Positions 1-10,249 of a stretch of 41,359 nt of DNA are shown here, piece after piece. Position numbers and translations under genes: made by a program. The DNA is from Cochliopodium minus (taxonomy: Eukaryota > Discosea > Himatismenida > Cochliopodiidae): positions 86,187 through 127,545 of the forward strand of contig JAMYWO010000040.1 in NCBI GenBank assembly GCA_024220525.1, given 5' to 3'. Numbering within the stretch: the first letter of the stretch is position 1; every line of letters begins with the position of its first letter. A model generated the notes under the pieces. The model was given only the letters and a program-made list of their open reading frames with translations. It did no database searches and was not told the DNA's origin.

Positions 1-77
1 CTAAATTCTTCTAAAAACGAAACTTAAATTAAATTGATATTTACTCCTCCATTTCCACCTTACAAAAAGAGGTCAAG
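1..77. repeat. 77-bp direct repeat, copy 1 (scaffold start)
   Basis: Bases 1-77 are identical, base for base, to 34136-34212, and the two copies diverge immediately afterwards (c at 78, N at 34213). The second copy abuts a single N. An exact match that ends at a contig edge and has an odd length typical of a de Bruijn k-mer suggests an assembly-graph node rather than a transposon end. On the minus strand the repeat contains a short Gly-rich reading (GGNGG) flanked by AG and GT, like the tiny Gly exons of the gene at 7262-15213, so a multicopy Gly-rich exon family is one possible biological source. Confidence 0.9.
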
Positions 78-337
78 CTTTCAAACTTTGTCAACAAAAT
101 AATATAAATAATTAAATAATAAATTGATTTAATTTCACAATTCCTCTAAAAAGAAGTAACAAAACCTTCCTTTTGAAATTCTTGGAAATTTGCTATAACA
201 AATTGATTGTGAAAAACCCTAAAATTTTTTCTTTTTTAGCAAAGTGTTTAATTGAAACAATAAAATTTAATTAAAAACAGATTAAATAAATAAAGATTTA
301 ATTCCAATTTATTTTACAACAAAAAAATTTTCAATTT
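78..337. other. Non-coding flank at scaffold start
   Basis: AT-rich DNA downstream of the minus-strand gene that ends at 338. I see no coherent reading frame, RNA gene or repeat other than the 77-bp duplication just before it. Confidence 0.6.
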
Positions 338-910
338 TCAATTTCTGGAAGGTATGGGCCAATTATCAGGAGGAGAGCTTCTCAACTTCCAGAATTTATC
401 ATTTAACTTTGTTTTTCTATTGTTATCCCTTATGTTTTCTTGGTAAAACTCTTCTCTAAGGTTGGGTTGTTTCAGTTTAGATCTCATACAAAGTAGAAAA
501 AAGTTTCTTCTTTCTCCACATGAAGGAGATTTACCTTCTCTGTACATCATAGAAAATTTGTACTTTGGATCTTTGTATTAAATTAAAATTTATGAATTAA
601 ATAAATAAATAAGAAAGATTAATTTTTTATTTGTATTTTGGGATGGATAGGATGTTATTGGAGTTTGAGAAAGGATTTTATCATTGATTATTATTGAATA
701 ATTTTTATTTATAAAGACATTATTTCAATATATCTTATTCTATCTCTTATAAAGTGAAATGTGATAGATTATTGTATTGACATATCGATTCTAGATAGGA
801 TATTTTTTACCATTGCAATGAAAAAATACTTTCCAATATTTCCAGCATGAAACATCTTCATTTTGAGGAAGCAAATAATAACCTATATCTGAATTATCTC
901 CTTGAAACAT
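338..910 (-). CDS. Twin-CX9C (CHCH-like) protein of the DUF3128 / C22orf39-Emi1 family
   Basis: Two exons, complement(811..910, 338..570), joined in phase 1 across a GT-AG intron, give 110 aa. The join produces the family pattern: C-WKYWKVFFH-C, then a spacer ending YREGKSPSC, then C-GERRNFFLL-C. These are two exact CX9C motifs, as in small disulfide-bonded mitochondrial intermembrane-space proteins. The YxxGxSPSC spacer is characteristic of DUF3128 (human C22orf39, yeast Emi1). The start is the ATG at 910, because an in-frame stop lies a short way upstream. The C-terminal third is basic and has no recognised domain. It sits just downstream of NDUFA2 on the same strand; both are probably mitochondrial, which may be chance. 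The family's function is poorly defined, so none is assigned. Confidence 0.72.
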
Positions 911-1216
911 TAATGTGAGCAAAAAATTTTTGAACGATTTTTTTAAAATTTATATTTTTCTAGATTTTGTTAAATGATGATCAACATATATACTGTTGGT
1001 GATATACTGGATTAAAAGTAAAAGAATAAATTAATAGTAAAAATAAATATTTATGGTATATTGAAAAATAACTCTTTTATAAGAGAAATATCAAATAAAT
1101 CTCCATAAATTCTCATATTCATCAAAATACCATCACATTCTTTCAATATATCTTTTTTTTTTTTGTTAATTTTTATTTCACTCTTGTAATATAATAAGGG
1201 ATGATGTTTATTTCTC
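911..1216. other. Gap between two minus-strand genes
   Basis: About 300 bp between the NDUFA2 stop and the DUF3128 start. It holds an A-rich minus-strand open frame (about 1051-1248) that overlaps the NDUFA2 stop in another frame. I see no convincing gene in it. Confidence 0.5.
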
Positions 1217-1755
1217 TCAGTTGAATCTATATTCTGGATCATCTCCACATACTATGTCTACATCTTTAGGCACACTTTCATAAGAACGGTCCATAGTTCT
1301 TCCAATATTTACCAATTTAGCCAATTGTTGATCTATCTCATCAGGTGTTCTGCTCTCAATATCAATCATTACTTCTTCCATATAATCTGACGAGAAGAAA
1401 ATAAAAGTGTATAAATTAATATCAAAGATAAAAGAGTTATAATTTCTTTTATCTCTTACCATATCTCACCCATAATTGTGCTGGTGCTTTGACTGCTTCT
1501 CTAATCAAAAATGGCAGTCTAGGATTCAATTGTTTGAATTCTGGATAGCCTTTATTAAGCCAATCGCTGTATATTTGAGCATATATTAGAATTATAATGC
1601 ATATATTTTGATATAAGATTCATTTATAAAGTATATTGAGATATATGTTTATATTTCTTCATTTTTTACACTACTCCTTTATGTTTCAAATTATTGACAC
1701 TATAAAATACTCTAACTTCTTGTAAATTGGTTGATAATCTTGCTTTCCAGGACAT
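1217..1755 (-). CDS. NDUFA2: NADH:ubiquinone oxidoreductase subunit NDUFA2 (B8)
   Basis: Three exons, complement(1670..1755, 1460..1566, 1217..1386), encode 120 aa. The N-terminus MSWKARLSTNLQEVRVF matches the B8 start. The middle exon contains KGYPEFKQLNPRLPFLIRE followed by AQLWVRY, corresponding to the conserved family run NPxLPxLIRE...LWARY. The protein is an accessory subunit of mitochondrial complex I with a thioredoxin-like fold, in the matrix-arm N module. Phases agree at both introns (2 then 1), and the first exon splits a Val codon. Compared with the usual length of about 100 aa, the C-terminus is extended by an acidic tail ending in DDPEYRFN. Its presence implies a functional respiratory complex I in this organism. 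Confidence 0.88.
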
Positions 1756-1957
1756 TTTGTGTTAAAAGGTGCAATTACAATTTTTTTTTTATATTTTTAT
1801 ACATTAATAATTGTGAGGAGAGATGATTGCCAACAACAATATTGGATTCAGAATGTTAATAAAAAAATTTAAATCTCTTCAATGATTTTGACTGAATAAA
1901 ATAAAAAAATTAAAAAAAAATTTAAAAAACAACCCTTTTTAAAAAAAAAAGGGGAAG

Positions 1958-4867
1958 ATGTTTTTTAGTTGGAAAGTACAAGACAAAGAAAAAACTTTGG
2001 CACCTACAGAAGTGAAAGATACTACAAAAATAACATCAAATGTGGTGAGAGAAGAGCCATCAAGATTATCATTTCAAAAAAAGATTGGCAACACATCCAC
2101 AGGAACATTTGACACAAGAAGCAATCTATCAAAAACAAAAGATTTCAGCTTTACAGTAGATCAGTACGATCATCTCAAGAAAACAGCAGAAAATCTGATA
2201 GATAAACAAAAATCCACAGAAAATGAGCTTGTTACAAATGTAAGAAAGAAATTATATCTTGAATGAAATTGAATATACAATGATATACAGAAATATACAA
2301 GATATACTTTTGAAATTTGATTTTAAAACATAAAATAGTTTTCTAATTTGAAAATTAAAATATTTTCTTGTAAAAAATAAATATTAATTTTTTTTTATTA
2401 CAACAATTAGTCGAAGAGGATACAAGAATTACAAAAAGATCTTGTGGATAAAGAAAAGAACATCTCATCTTTGACTCAAGAGAAGATCCAATTAAAGAGC
2501 CATCTAGAGAGCAATGAAATAGCATGTCAAAAGATCACATTCAGCTGCAATGCTCTTGAGGGGATGGCAAATGCTATCAGCATGAAGGTGAGCGAACAAA
2601 ATTCTCAAATCAAAAAGGCAGAGGAAGATAAAAGGCAATTGGAGAACTATTTGGGCAAGTTGGTTAGGGATTTGGAGGTATTGAGGGAGAAAATGGGAGA
2701 ATTGAAGAAGCAGACTGAATTTTCATTGCAAAATAACAAGATATGTGAGTATTTTTCTATTCCTTGTTCTTTTATTCACTTGTTATACTTATTTTATATT
2801 TATAATTCTTTCCAAATTCTGTTTATAAATTGATTATTTCATCCTATTCTTTTCAATCATTTATTCATCTAAAACTATTTCCCATATTTTACAGTAAAGG
2901 AGAACCTTGAAGAATCAAAATTACAAAGCAATCTCTATCAACAAAAGATAAATGTATTGCAAAACGAAATAGAGAAAAAGAATGAAGAATTTGGTAAAAT
3001 TTTCTTTCAATTTTTTAAATAAATTAAATTATATTGAAAAATATAAAAAATTGATAGCAAATTTGAAGCTGATATCACAAAATAGATATGAGGATATGGA
3101 AAAAGAATTACAAAGAAACCTTCTCATTTATGAAAAAGATACCATAGAGAAGAAATCCATGATAGAGAGCTATGAAAAATCGAATATGCTCTTCAAAGAA
3201 CAAATAAATGAGATGATACAAAAGAATACCGAGTTAAAGAGACAGATCGAAACAAATGAGAAGGCAAATAGCAAGTTGAAAGAAAAAATCAACGAAACAA
3301 ACAAAGAGAATGGGTATAAATACTTTTTGCTAAGAAATATACTTGTTCTTTAGATATCTTTTTAAAATTAATTGTTTTATCTATTCATAATACTTTTATA
3401 AAAAGTGAAATAAAAGAATCGGTGAAGGAATATCAAAGATTATTGAGGGAGGTGGAGAAGAAGATGATGGAAGCTAATCAGGCGATAGTACAGTTGGACA
3501 AAGAGAGATCGGAAAGGAAGATAGTACACAAGGAAGAGATTGGCAAGAGAGATCAGTACATCAACGAGATGAACAAGAAAATGGAGAACTATCAATCGAA
3601 TGAAAAAGAATTGAAATCACAATTGATCCTATTAGAACAAGATCTCAAAGCAGAACAAAGGAGTAATCAAAAGATGTCGAATACTATCTCCGATAAAGAA
3701 AAGATCATTAACACCTACCAATCCAACGAGAAAGATTTGAAGGCTCAGTTGATTGTCTACGAACAAGACTTGAAAGAATGTCAGAAGGAGATTCAAAAGA
3801 TCACCCTTTCGGGGATGGAGAAGGAGAAGAAGATGGAGGAAATGTTCCACGCTAACAAGGAGCTCAAGTCCTTATTGGCATCAAAGGAGAAGGAAGCTGT
3901 CAAACAGATGGAAGTACTTAACAACAAGAACAATCTTTTGGAAAAGTCTTTGGAATCTTCAAAGGAGAGTGTCACCAAATCAAAGCAAAGTACTGAAGAG
4001 AAAATCAATGAGTTGATTAACAAAGTGAAGAAGGAGCAAGAGTTTACTGAGTCTCTCAAGAAAAACTTGGAGGCGAAGAGCTTGGAGATAGAAAAGTTTA
4101 AAATGGAGAAAAAAGAGTTTTCGGAAAAGTCCCTCAAGACTGAACTTCTCCTCAACAAAGCCAACGAAAAGTTGGAAGAGGTCGAGAACAAGCTCAAGCA
4201 AAACGAACAGGACAAAGTAAACTTGGTGAACGAGCATCACTTGGATACCAAGAAGGTGGAGCAAGTTGTACAAAAGCATCAACATGAGGTTGACAATCTC
4301 AAGATGGAGTTCAACGAGAAGTACCAGATCTTTTACACCCAAATACAAGAAAAGGATAAACAAATCTCTGAGATGAGAAAGGCCATTAGGATAGAGACTA
4401 CCAAGCTTGAGAACCAAGTCAAGGACAAAGACAAAGAAATCGACGAGTTGAAGAAGAAGGCTCTTGTTTCTTCTCAAAAGCTCAAGTCTCCCATTCCATC
4501 TTCTCAAAAGTCTTTGAAGAAAATCGACAACATTGAAGATGATGAATTCTCTTTGACTTCTCCCTTTGTCTCCACCGTTTTTGAGAAGGAGCCTCCTTTG
4601 ATGTCTCCCAGAAAGGCTCCCAGGAACAAGAAACCTCCTGTCAAAGTCACAAAGACTGCACCAAAGAAGGTTATAAAGAAAAGTGAGTTGAAGTTTTCTC
4701 AATCTGATGATCCTTTTGACATCATGTAATCTTTTCTTAAAATTTTCTTTTCTCTTTTATTTAACTTTATTTCCTTTTTTTATTGTAGGAATGCAAGCGA
4801 GGAGGTGACTGAACTTGACAAAATCAGAAAGAAAGTCGTTCCTAAAAAGAAAACTTCGAAGAAATAA
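1958..4867 (+). CDS. Long coiled-coil protein, possibly a SYCP1/ZYP1-type synaptonemal filament
   Basis: Six exons (1958..2239, 2411..2744, 2895..2993, 3058..3313, 3406..4725, 4789..4867) join in consistent phase to 789 aa. About 95 N-terminal residues are Ser/Thr-rich and not coiled. Residues from about 80 to 640 are almost continuous heptad repeat rich in K, E, Q and L. The last about 130 residues are Pro/Ser/Lys-rich (PLMSPRKAPRNKKPPVK) and end in a basic tail. This layout of globular N-terminus, one long coiled coil and basic S/TP-containing C-terminus is that of synaptonemal transverse-filament proteins; the end of the coil (KHQHEVDNLKMEFNEKY) resembles the HKxxYD region of SYCP1/ZYP1. 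Coiled coils look alike by composition, so a kinesin-tail-like, golgin or SMC-like protein is also possible. Function is inference; the gene model itself is solid. Confidence 0.8.
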
Positions 4868-4956
4868 TCTCCATTACTTGTCGAAAACAAAAAATAATAG
4901 AAAATATTAAATTATCTTCCAAATTTTTAAACCACATTTTTTTGTTTTTTTTTTTT

Positions 4957-5646
4957 TCAAAAATCTTTATTTGATTCGATATATTTTATTTCGAACTTTC
5001 CTTTGTTGTTGGGTGTTTCCCATTTCCCGGAGATCAAGAGATCTCCACTGTTTCTGTAGATAACACCCACATATTTCTTTGGCAACTCCACTTTCTCTTC
5101 TTCATTGTTATCACTTTCAGCTAAACTGTCAGTATTATCAACCAACAATGTTTCTTTAAAATAAAAATTAATTTTATTTTTATTATATTTATTTTTATAA
5201 CTTAATTTTCATTTATTTATTATTTTTATTTTTTTACCTTCGAATTGCAAAATCAAGTTTGTGTTTATGTCTCCTATTATATTTGTAGTGTAGTTTTGTA
5301 GTGACGGATGTTTTATTTTTCCAATAAACTCCCTATTCTCATCTATTGAATCTATTTTTAATTTTATCTCCCTTGTCTCAAAACTGTTCCCTACTTTTTG
5401 AGAGCTCACTCCACACTTAATTTTTTTTTTTTTGAGAGAATTAATTCTCGTTAATTTTTTAATTTTTTAATTTTTTTTTTTCACCCATATTTTGTTCTCA
5501 TATTCTTTCAAATCATTCCCTGTGTATAGATTTGTCTTCAGAGATCTTTTTCTCTTCTTATCATGATGGAAAATTTCAAAGTGGGACTTTTCATTTCTAT
5601 TGCATACATCTCCATAAAAGCATATTGGTTTTTTTGGTTGATCCAT
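4957..5646 (-). CDS. Small PBZ zinc-finger protein (poly-ADP-ribose binding)
   Basis: Three exons, complement(5485..5646, 5238..5415, 4957..5153), give 178 aa. Residues 5-28 hold a PBZ finger: KKPICFYGDVCNRNEKSHFE then IFHH, i.e. CxYGxxC...H...(F/H)H, the C2H2-type finger of APLF and CHFR that binds poly(ADP-ribose). A basic KKRKR stretch follows, which could serve nuclear localisation. The remaining 120 residues contain two beta-rich blocks (YTTNIIGDINTNLILQFEG; YVGVIYRNSGDLLISGKW) that read like one beta-sandwich or barrel domain I cannot name. Exon phases (0, 1) are consistent. A role in the DNA-damage/PARP response is inferred from the finger only. Confidence 0.75.
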
Positions 5647-6009
5647 GAAAATATATCTTGATTTATTGTTTATATAGGTTATTGTTGATATTGAAGGAAT
5701 TATTTACCAACAAAAAAATTCAACAATTTTTTTTTTTTCAATTAAATCAGTGAAAGAGATCTTTTTGAACATCACTACTGAATGACATTTCTCCATTATT
5801 TAAATCGTTCAAATAAATAGGTTATCTGAAAAAAAAGAAAAATTATTTCAACGTTAAAAATGAAATCCTTTAATTAAAAAATTGGAGATTTCAACAATAT
5901 TGAATCAAAATTCTAATATCACATTACTTATAATCAAATTATAAATTGCATCTGTTCAGCAATAAAAATAAATCTAATAAATAAAAAAAAAAATAGCTGA
6001 GAGAAGATA
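5647..6009. other. Divergent intergenic region
   Basis: Lies between the PBZ gene (minus) and IMP1 (plus) and so probably carries both promoters. There is a T/A homopolymer at 5729-5739. A short minus-strand open stretch near 5760-5800 has no supported exon structure. No motif is called. Confidence 0.5.
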
Positions 6010-7175
6010 ATGAAGAATATTCTCAAGACATATCTCAAGCAACCATTCAATAACTTGAAGATATTCATCAATGAGAACCAACAAGATCTCAAAAAGGTGA
6101 ATACAACCTGTTGGAGATTCCTCAAATATTTTGGATGTGTATATTTCGTCAATGAATACATTGTATCACCCATCAATCTGATAGGGCCAAGGCAAATACG
6201 ATAATATATACTACAAAAAATAATATTTTTTTTTTCTTGACAAGATCAGTATGTTGCCAACATTCAATCTTGCAGGGGATATAGTATTGGTGAATAAATT
6301 GCCAAAAAGATACGATACAATAATAAGAGGAGACGTAATAAAAAAAATTTTATAAAAATAAAATATTAAATAATAAAAAAATTAAAACAAAAAATAATTG
6401 AAATGTCATATTTTAAAATTTTTTTTTAAAAATAAATTTTTTTTTAAAATAAATTTTTTCTATTAAATTTTTTTTAATTTTACTTTTTAGGTAGTTGCTT
6501 TGAGATCACCTACTAATGCAAAGGAGAATTTGTGCAAGAGAGTTTTGGCAATGGAGGGAGACACCATTTATAATCAATATAATAACCAAGTAATTTTGAT
6601 ACCTCCTGGTCACATTTGGATTCAAGGTAATAATTTTTATTAACAAAAATAAATAATAAAAGAATGATATAAAAATAAAGAATTGAAAACAGATAAAAAA
6701 ACAAAAACAAAACAAAAAAATTTATAAATAATAAAATAAAAATAAAAAAATTTATGAATACAAAGAAAAAAAAAAATAATAAAAAATGACTTTAAATGTA
6801 TTTTGAACAGGAGATAACCCTGCGAATTCGACGGATTCAAGACATTACGGACCAATTCCTTACAATCTTTTGATAGGAAAGGTTGTTTTCAGAGTGGTTC
6901 CTTTCTATGAATTAAAGTTTGTAGAGAATGACAAAAGGTATCTTGAAAGAATTGCCATCCCTACTTTTGATGTGGACACTGTTTCAGAAGATCCAAAAAA
7001 ATTTTTGAGATCTTTGGATGAGTTTGATGGGAGAGAAGATTTTTTAAACAAGAAAGAAGAAAAAGATACTCTTGATACTGTTGTAAATGAATTTTTTGGA
7101 AACACCGAAAATGAAATCAACAATAAAATTATAAATGTAGATGAAAATAATGAATCTGTGAAAAAAGAAAATTGA
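6010..7175 (+). CDS. IMP1: Mitochondrial inner membrane protease subunit 1 (signal peptidase family S26)
   Basis: Four exons (6010..6191, 6250..6334, 6491..6626, 6811..7175) encode 255 aa. After an N-terminal region with a transmembrane stretch (RFLKYFGCVYFVNEYIV) comes the box GPSMLPTF with catalytic Ser61. Next is CKRVLAMEGD with general base Lys105, and finally GDNPANSTDSRHYGPIP, the S26 C-terminal signature. The order is that of IMP1/IMMP1L, which cleaves presequences in the intermembrane space. The Ser61 codon (AG|T) is interrupted by intron 1, whose donor is GC rather than GT; all other introns are GT-AG. An acidic C-terminal extension of about 85 residues, beyond the usual family end, carries no recognised motif. 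IMP2 is less likely given the RVLAxEGD context. Confidence 0.9.
6192..6249 (+). other. GC-AG intron inside the IMP1 active-site Ser codon
   Basis: The intron runs from GCAAATACG to GATCAG. No GT lies at a position that would keep the frame and restore GPSM. Using AAG|GC...CAG|TATG gives exactly G-P-S-M-L-P-T. The donor context AG|GCAA matches the usual compensation seen at GC donors. Confidence 0.8.
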
Positions 7176-7261
7176 AAAATCAAAATATATCAGAAAATAA
7201 AAGTGAAAAATGAATTATTTATTAAAAAAATATTTTTTATTCAATTATTTATTATTTTTTT

Positions 7262-10218
7262 TCATTTGTTTTCATTGTTTATTTGTTTCATAGAACTCAA
7301 CTGAACAAAACATCCAGTACATACTGAGACGTGTCTTTTGAAAGAAGAAGAAGTGACATACTTTTGTGAGCAACAATTAGAACAAAACAGTTCTCCACAG
7401 TTGTAACAGTTTTGTTTTTTGAGAAGCAGAAATCCTCTCCCACAGTCTTTGCAGTTTGTTTCGTTTTTGTGAAAGTTTACCCCTGATATATTGAATGCAC
7501 AAGTGTTACAAACTCGTTGAGGAACTTTGGAATCTATTTTGGGAATGAAAATTCTCTTCCCTGAGCAATCTCCACAAAATATTTCTCCACCTATTTTTAA
7601 AAAAGAATTTTTGAATTATTTTGTTATTTCTTTGAATTAATTTAAATTTATTCGAATTAATTACAAGATCTACAATGATGTTTTCTTTTAGTCAATGAAA
7701 ATTCTGATTTACATAATGTACAATTCTTTTTTTTGCAGTCTTGAACCTTTATAAAATTTTTTTTTAAATTTCAAATTATTTTTTTATTTTTATTTTTTTA
7801 TTTTACCCATTCCGTTGAACTTAATTGATTGTAGCAATCATCGCAAACACGCTCCATATTTACAGAACCCATATCTCCCAACTCAAATTTTTGGAAGAAC
7901 AGTCTCCACAAAATTTTCCCGCCTAAAATCCAAATAATTAAACAAAAATTTTAAAATTAATTTTTAAAATTCATTTACAAGATCTACAATGATGTCTTCT
8001 TCTGATAACTGAAAAAGGACTAAAAATTAATTTTTAAATAAAATTTTGTTTTATTTTTTTATTTTTTTCATTTTTTCATTTTTTTATTATATTTTTTTAT
8101 TTTATTATTTTTTTTATTTTTTTCATTTTCTTTATTTTTTTATTTTTTTATTTTTTTTTACACTTTACATCCCATGCAAGTCACAGTGTCTTCATCTTTT
8201 GCCATTGCCCAACGATCTCTTGCTGTTCAGAATGAACCAATGGAATTTTTGTAAAGGAATCTCAAAGTTGAAATCAAAAGAGGATATTTAATGTTGGAAA
8301 TTTCTTCAAGCTTCCAAAAACCTAGTTAAATTTTTTTTTATTTTTTTTTATTTTTTTATTATTTTATTTTTTTATTTTTTTATTTTTTTTTTTATTTTTT
8401 TTTATTTTTTTTTTTTTTATTTTTATTTTTTTTATTTTTTATTTTTATTTTTTTATTTTTTATTTTTTTATTTTTTTTTTTTATTTTTTTATTTTTTTAT
8501 TTTTTATTTTTTTATTTTTTTATTTTTTATTTTTTTATTTTTTTATTTTTATTTTTTTTTTACCTTCTTTTTGGAAGAAAGAGATTTGCAATGGTTTTTG
8601 ATGAGTTTGATCCTCTCTTCAATATCTTTCACTGTTTTTTTGTGACAAGTCAAAATTTTGAAAAGGCTTTTAAAAAATATTAAATTAAAATAAAAATCAA
8701 AAAAATAAGAAAAATATTACCAAAATCTAACTCTATTATAAGCACCTAAAAAATTAATATTTATTTTTTATTTTTTATTTATTTTTTTATTTTTTATTTA
8801 TTATTTTAAAATTCATTAATTTTTTCAATTATCTTGTTTATTTATTTTATTTATTTTATTTATTTTATTTATTTTATTTATTTTTTAATTTCAATTTATT
8901 TATTTAATTTTTTTGTTTATTATTTTTTTGTTTTTTTTTATTACCATCAACTTCTTTTTTGAGAGGAGAGAGGGAAAGGGAGGGGCAGGAAGATTTGAAC
9001 TTTTTCAAGGAGCAAATTAAGAGAGCGGAGATTTTGTCTTGAGGGGAGAAAGAGTTGGGGAAAAGGTTTGATTGAAAATCTTCTTCTTCAAATTTCACTG
9101 ATTCTCTTAATTCCTTGAAAGGTCTGAAAATAAGAAAAAATATTTAAAAATCAACAAAATAGTTTTACTATTGAATTAAATTTATAAAAAATATAGAAAA
9201 TATAATAATAATTGTAATAAATAATAAATATTGAAATAAATAAAAATTATTTAAAAATTAATACCATAGAAAATAAATTTAAGTATAAATATTTTAAAAA
9301 ATAAATACAAAAAAATTAAAAATAAGTTTTAAATTTAGAAAGAGATAATTTTAAAATTTAATTTAAAATGAATAAATACAAAAAATTAAAAAAAAAAAAG
9401 TAAATTAATTTAAATTGAAGAAAAATAAAATTTAAAAAAAAAAAAAAATTAAAACATATAATTTAAAGAAATAAAAATAAAATAAAAAAAAAAGATTTGA
9501 AAAATTTTTCGTACATCAAAAGAAGAGAATTTCGAATGAGTTTAGCAGACTTGGGATCTTCAGACTTCAAAAGAAAAGAAAAAGGAAGGATCACTTCATT
9601 TTTCTTTTTCATTTTGGGAATTTCTTCTATGGGAGTTCCTACGAGAAGAGGAGACAAAAACTCAACTGCGGAGGCGAGCTGGGTGATTTGGGGGAGTGCC
9701 ATTTGGTTTTTGTAGGTGTTGTTGTACTCTTTTTCTAAGTCGTGTTGTATCGTTGTGCATACTATTTCACTCCATGTTATTTCCGTTCCTTTTCAAATAA
9801 AATTGTTTTAAAATTTTAAAACAATTAATTTAATTATTTATTTATTTTTATTTTATTTTATTTATTTTATATTTTATATTTTATATTTTATATTTTATAT
9901 TTTATATTTTATATTTTATATTTTATATTATATTTATATTTATTTTTATTTTTATTTTTAATTTTTAATTTTTATTTTTAATTTATTTTATTTTTATTTT
10001 ATTTTTTTTATTTTTATTTTATTTTATTTTATTTTTATTTTATTTTTATTAATATTATTTATATATTATTTTCATTTCATTTTAATTTATAATTTTTAAC
10101 AATTAATTTTATTTAAATTTGATTTTGATTTTGATTTTGATTTGATTTTGATTTTTTGATTTTGATTTTGATTGATTTTGATTTTGATTTTTATTTTTTT
10201 ATTTTATTTTTATTTTTA

Positions 10219-10249
<31 letters not shown>

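Noticed and set aside
1051-1248. 65-codon minus-strand frame overlapping the NDUFA2 stop.
   Set aside because: It overlaps the well-supported NDUFA2 terminal exon in another frame, is A-rich, and has no family resemblance.
3632-4702. Three long minus-strand frames (72, 140 and 240 codons) under the coiled-coil gene.
   Set aside because: Antisense shadows of K/E-rich coding sequence, giving Leu/Phe/Ser-rich nonsense; no splice or family support.
6506-6855. Phe-rich minus-strand frames in the IMP1 introns.
   Set aside because: T/A-rich intron and antisense composition; the plus-strand exons are fully explained.
8162-8321. Reading the TGA in this exon as a second selenocysteine.
   Set aside because: No Sec-family context, the exon also needs a frameshift, and no SECIS-like element follows the gene; a lesion is simpler.
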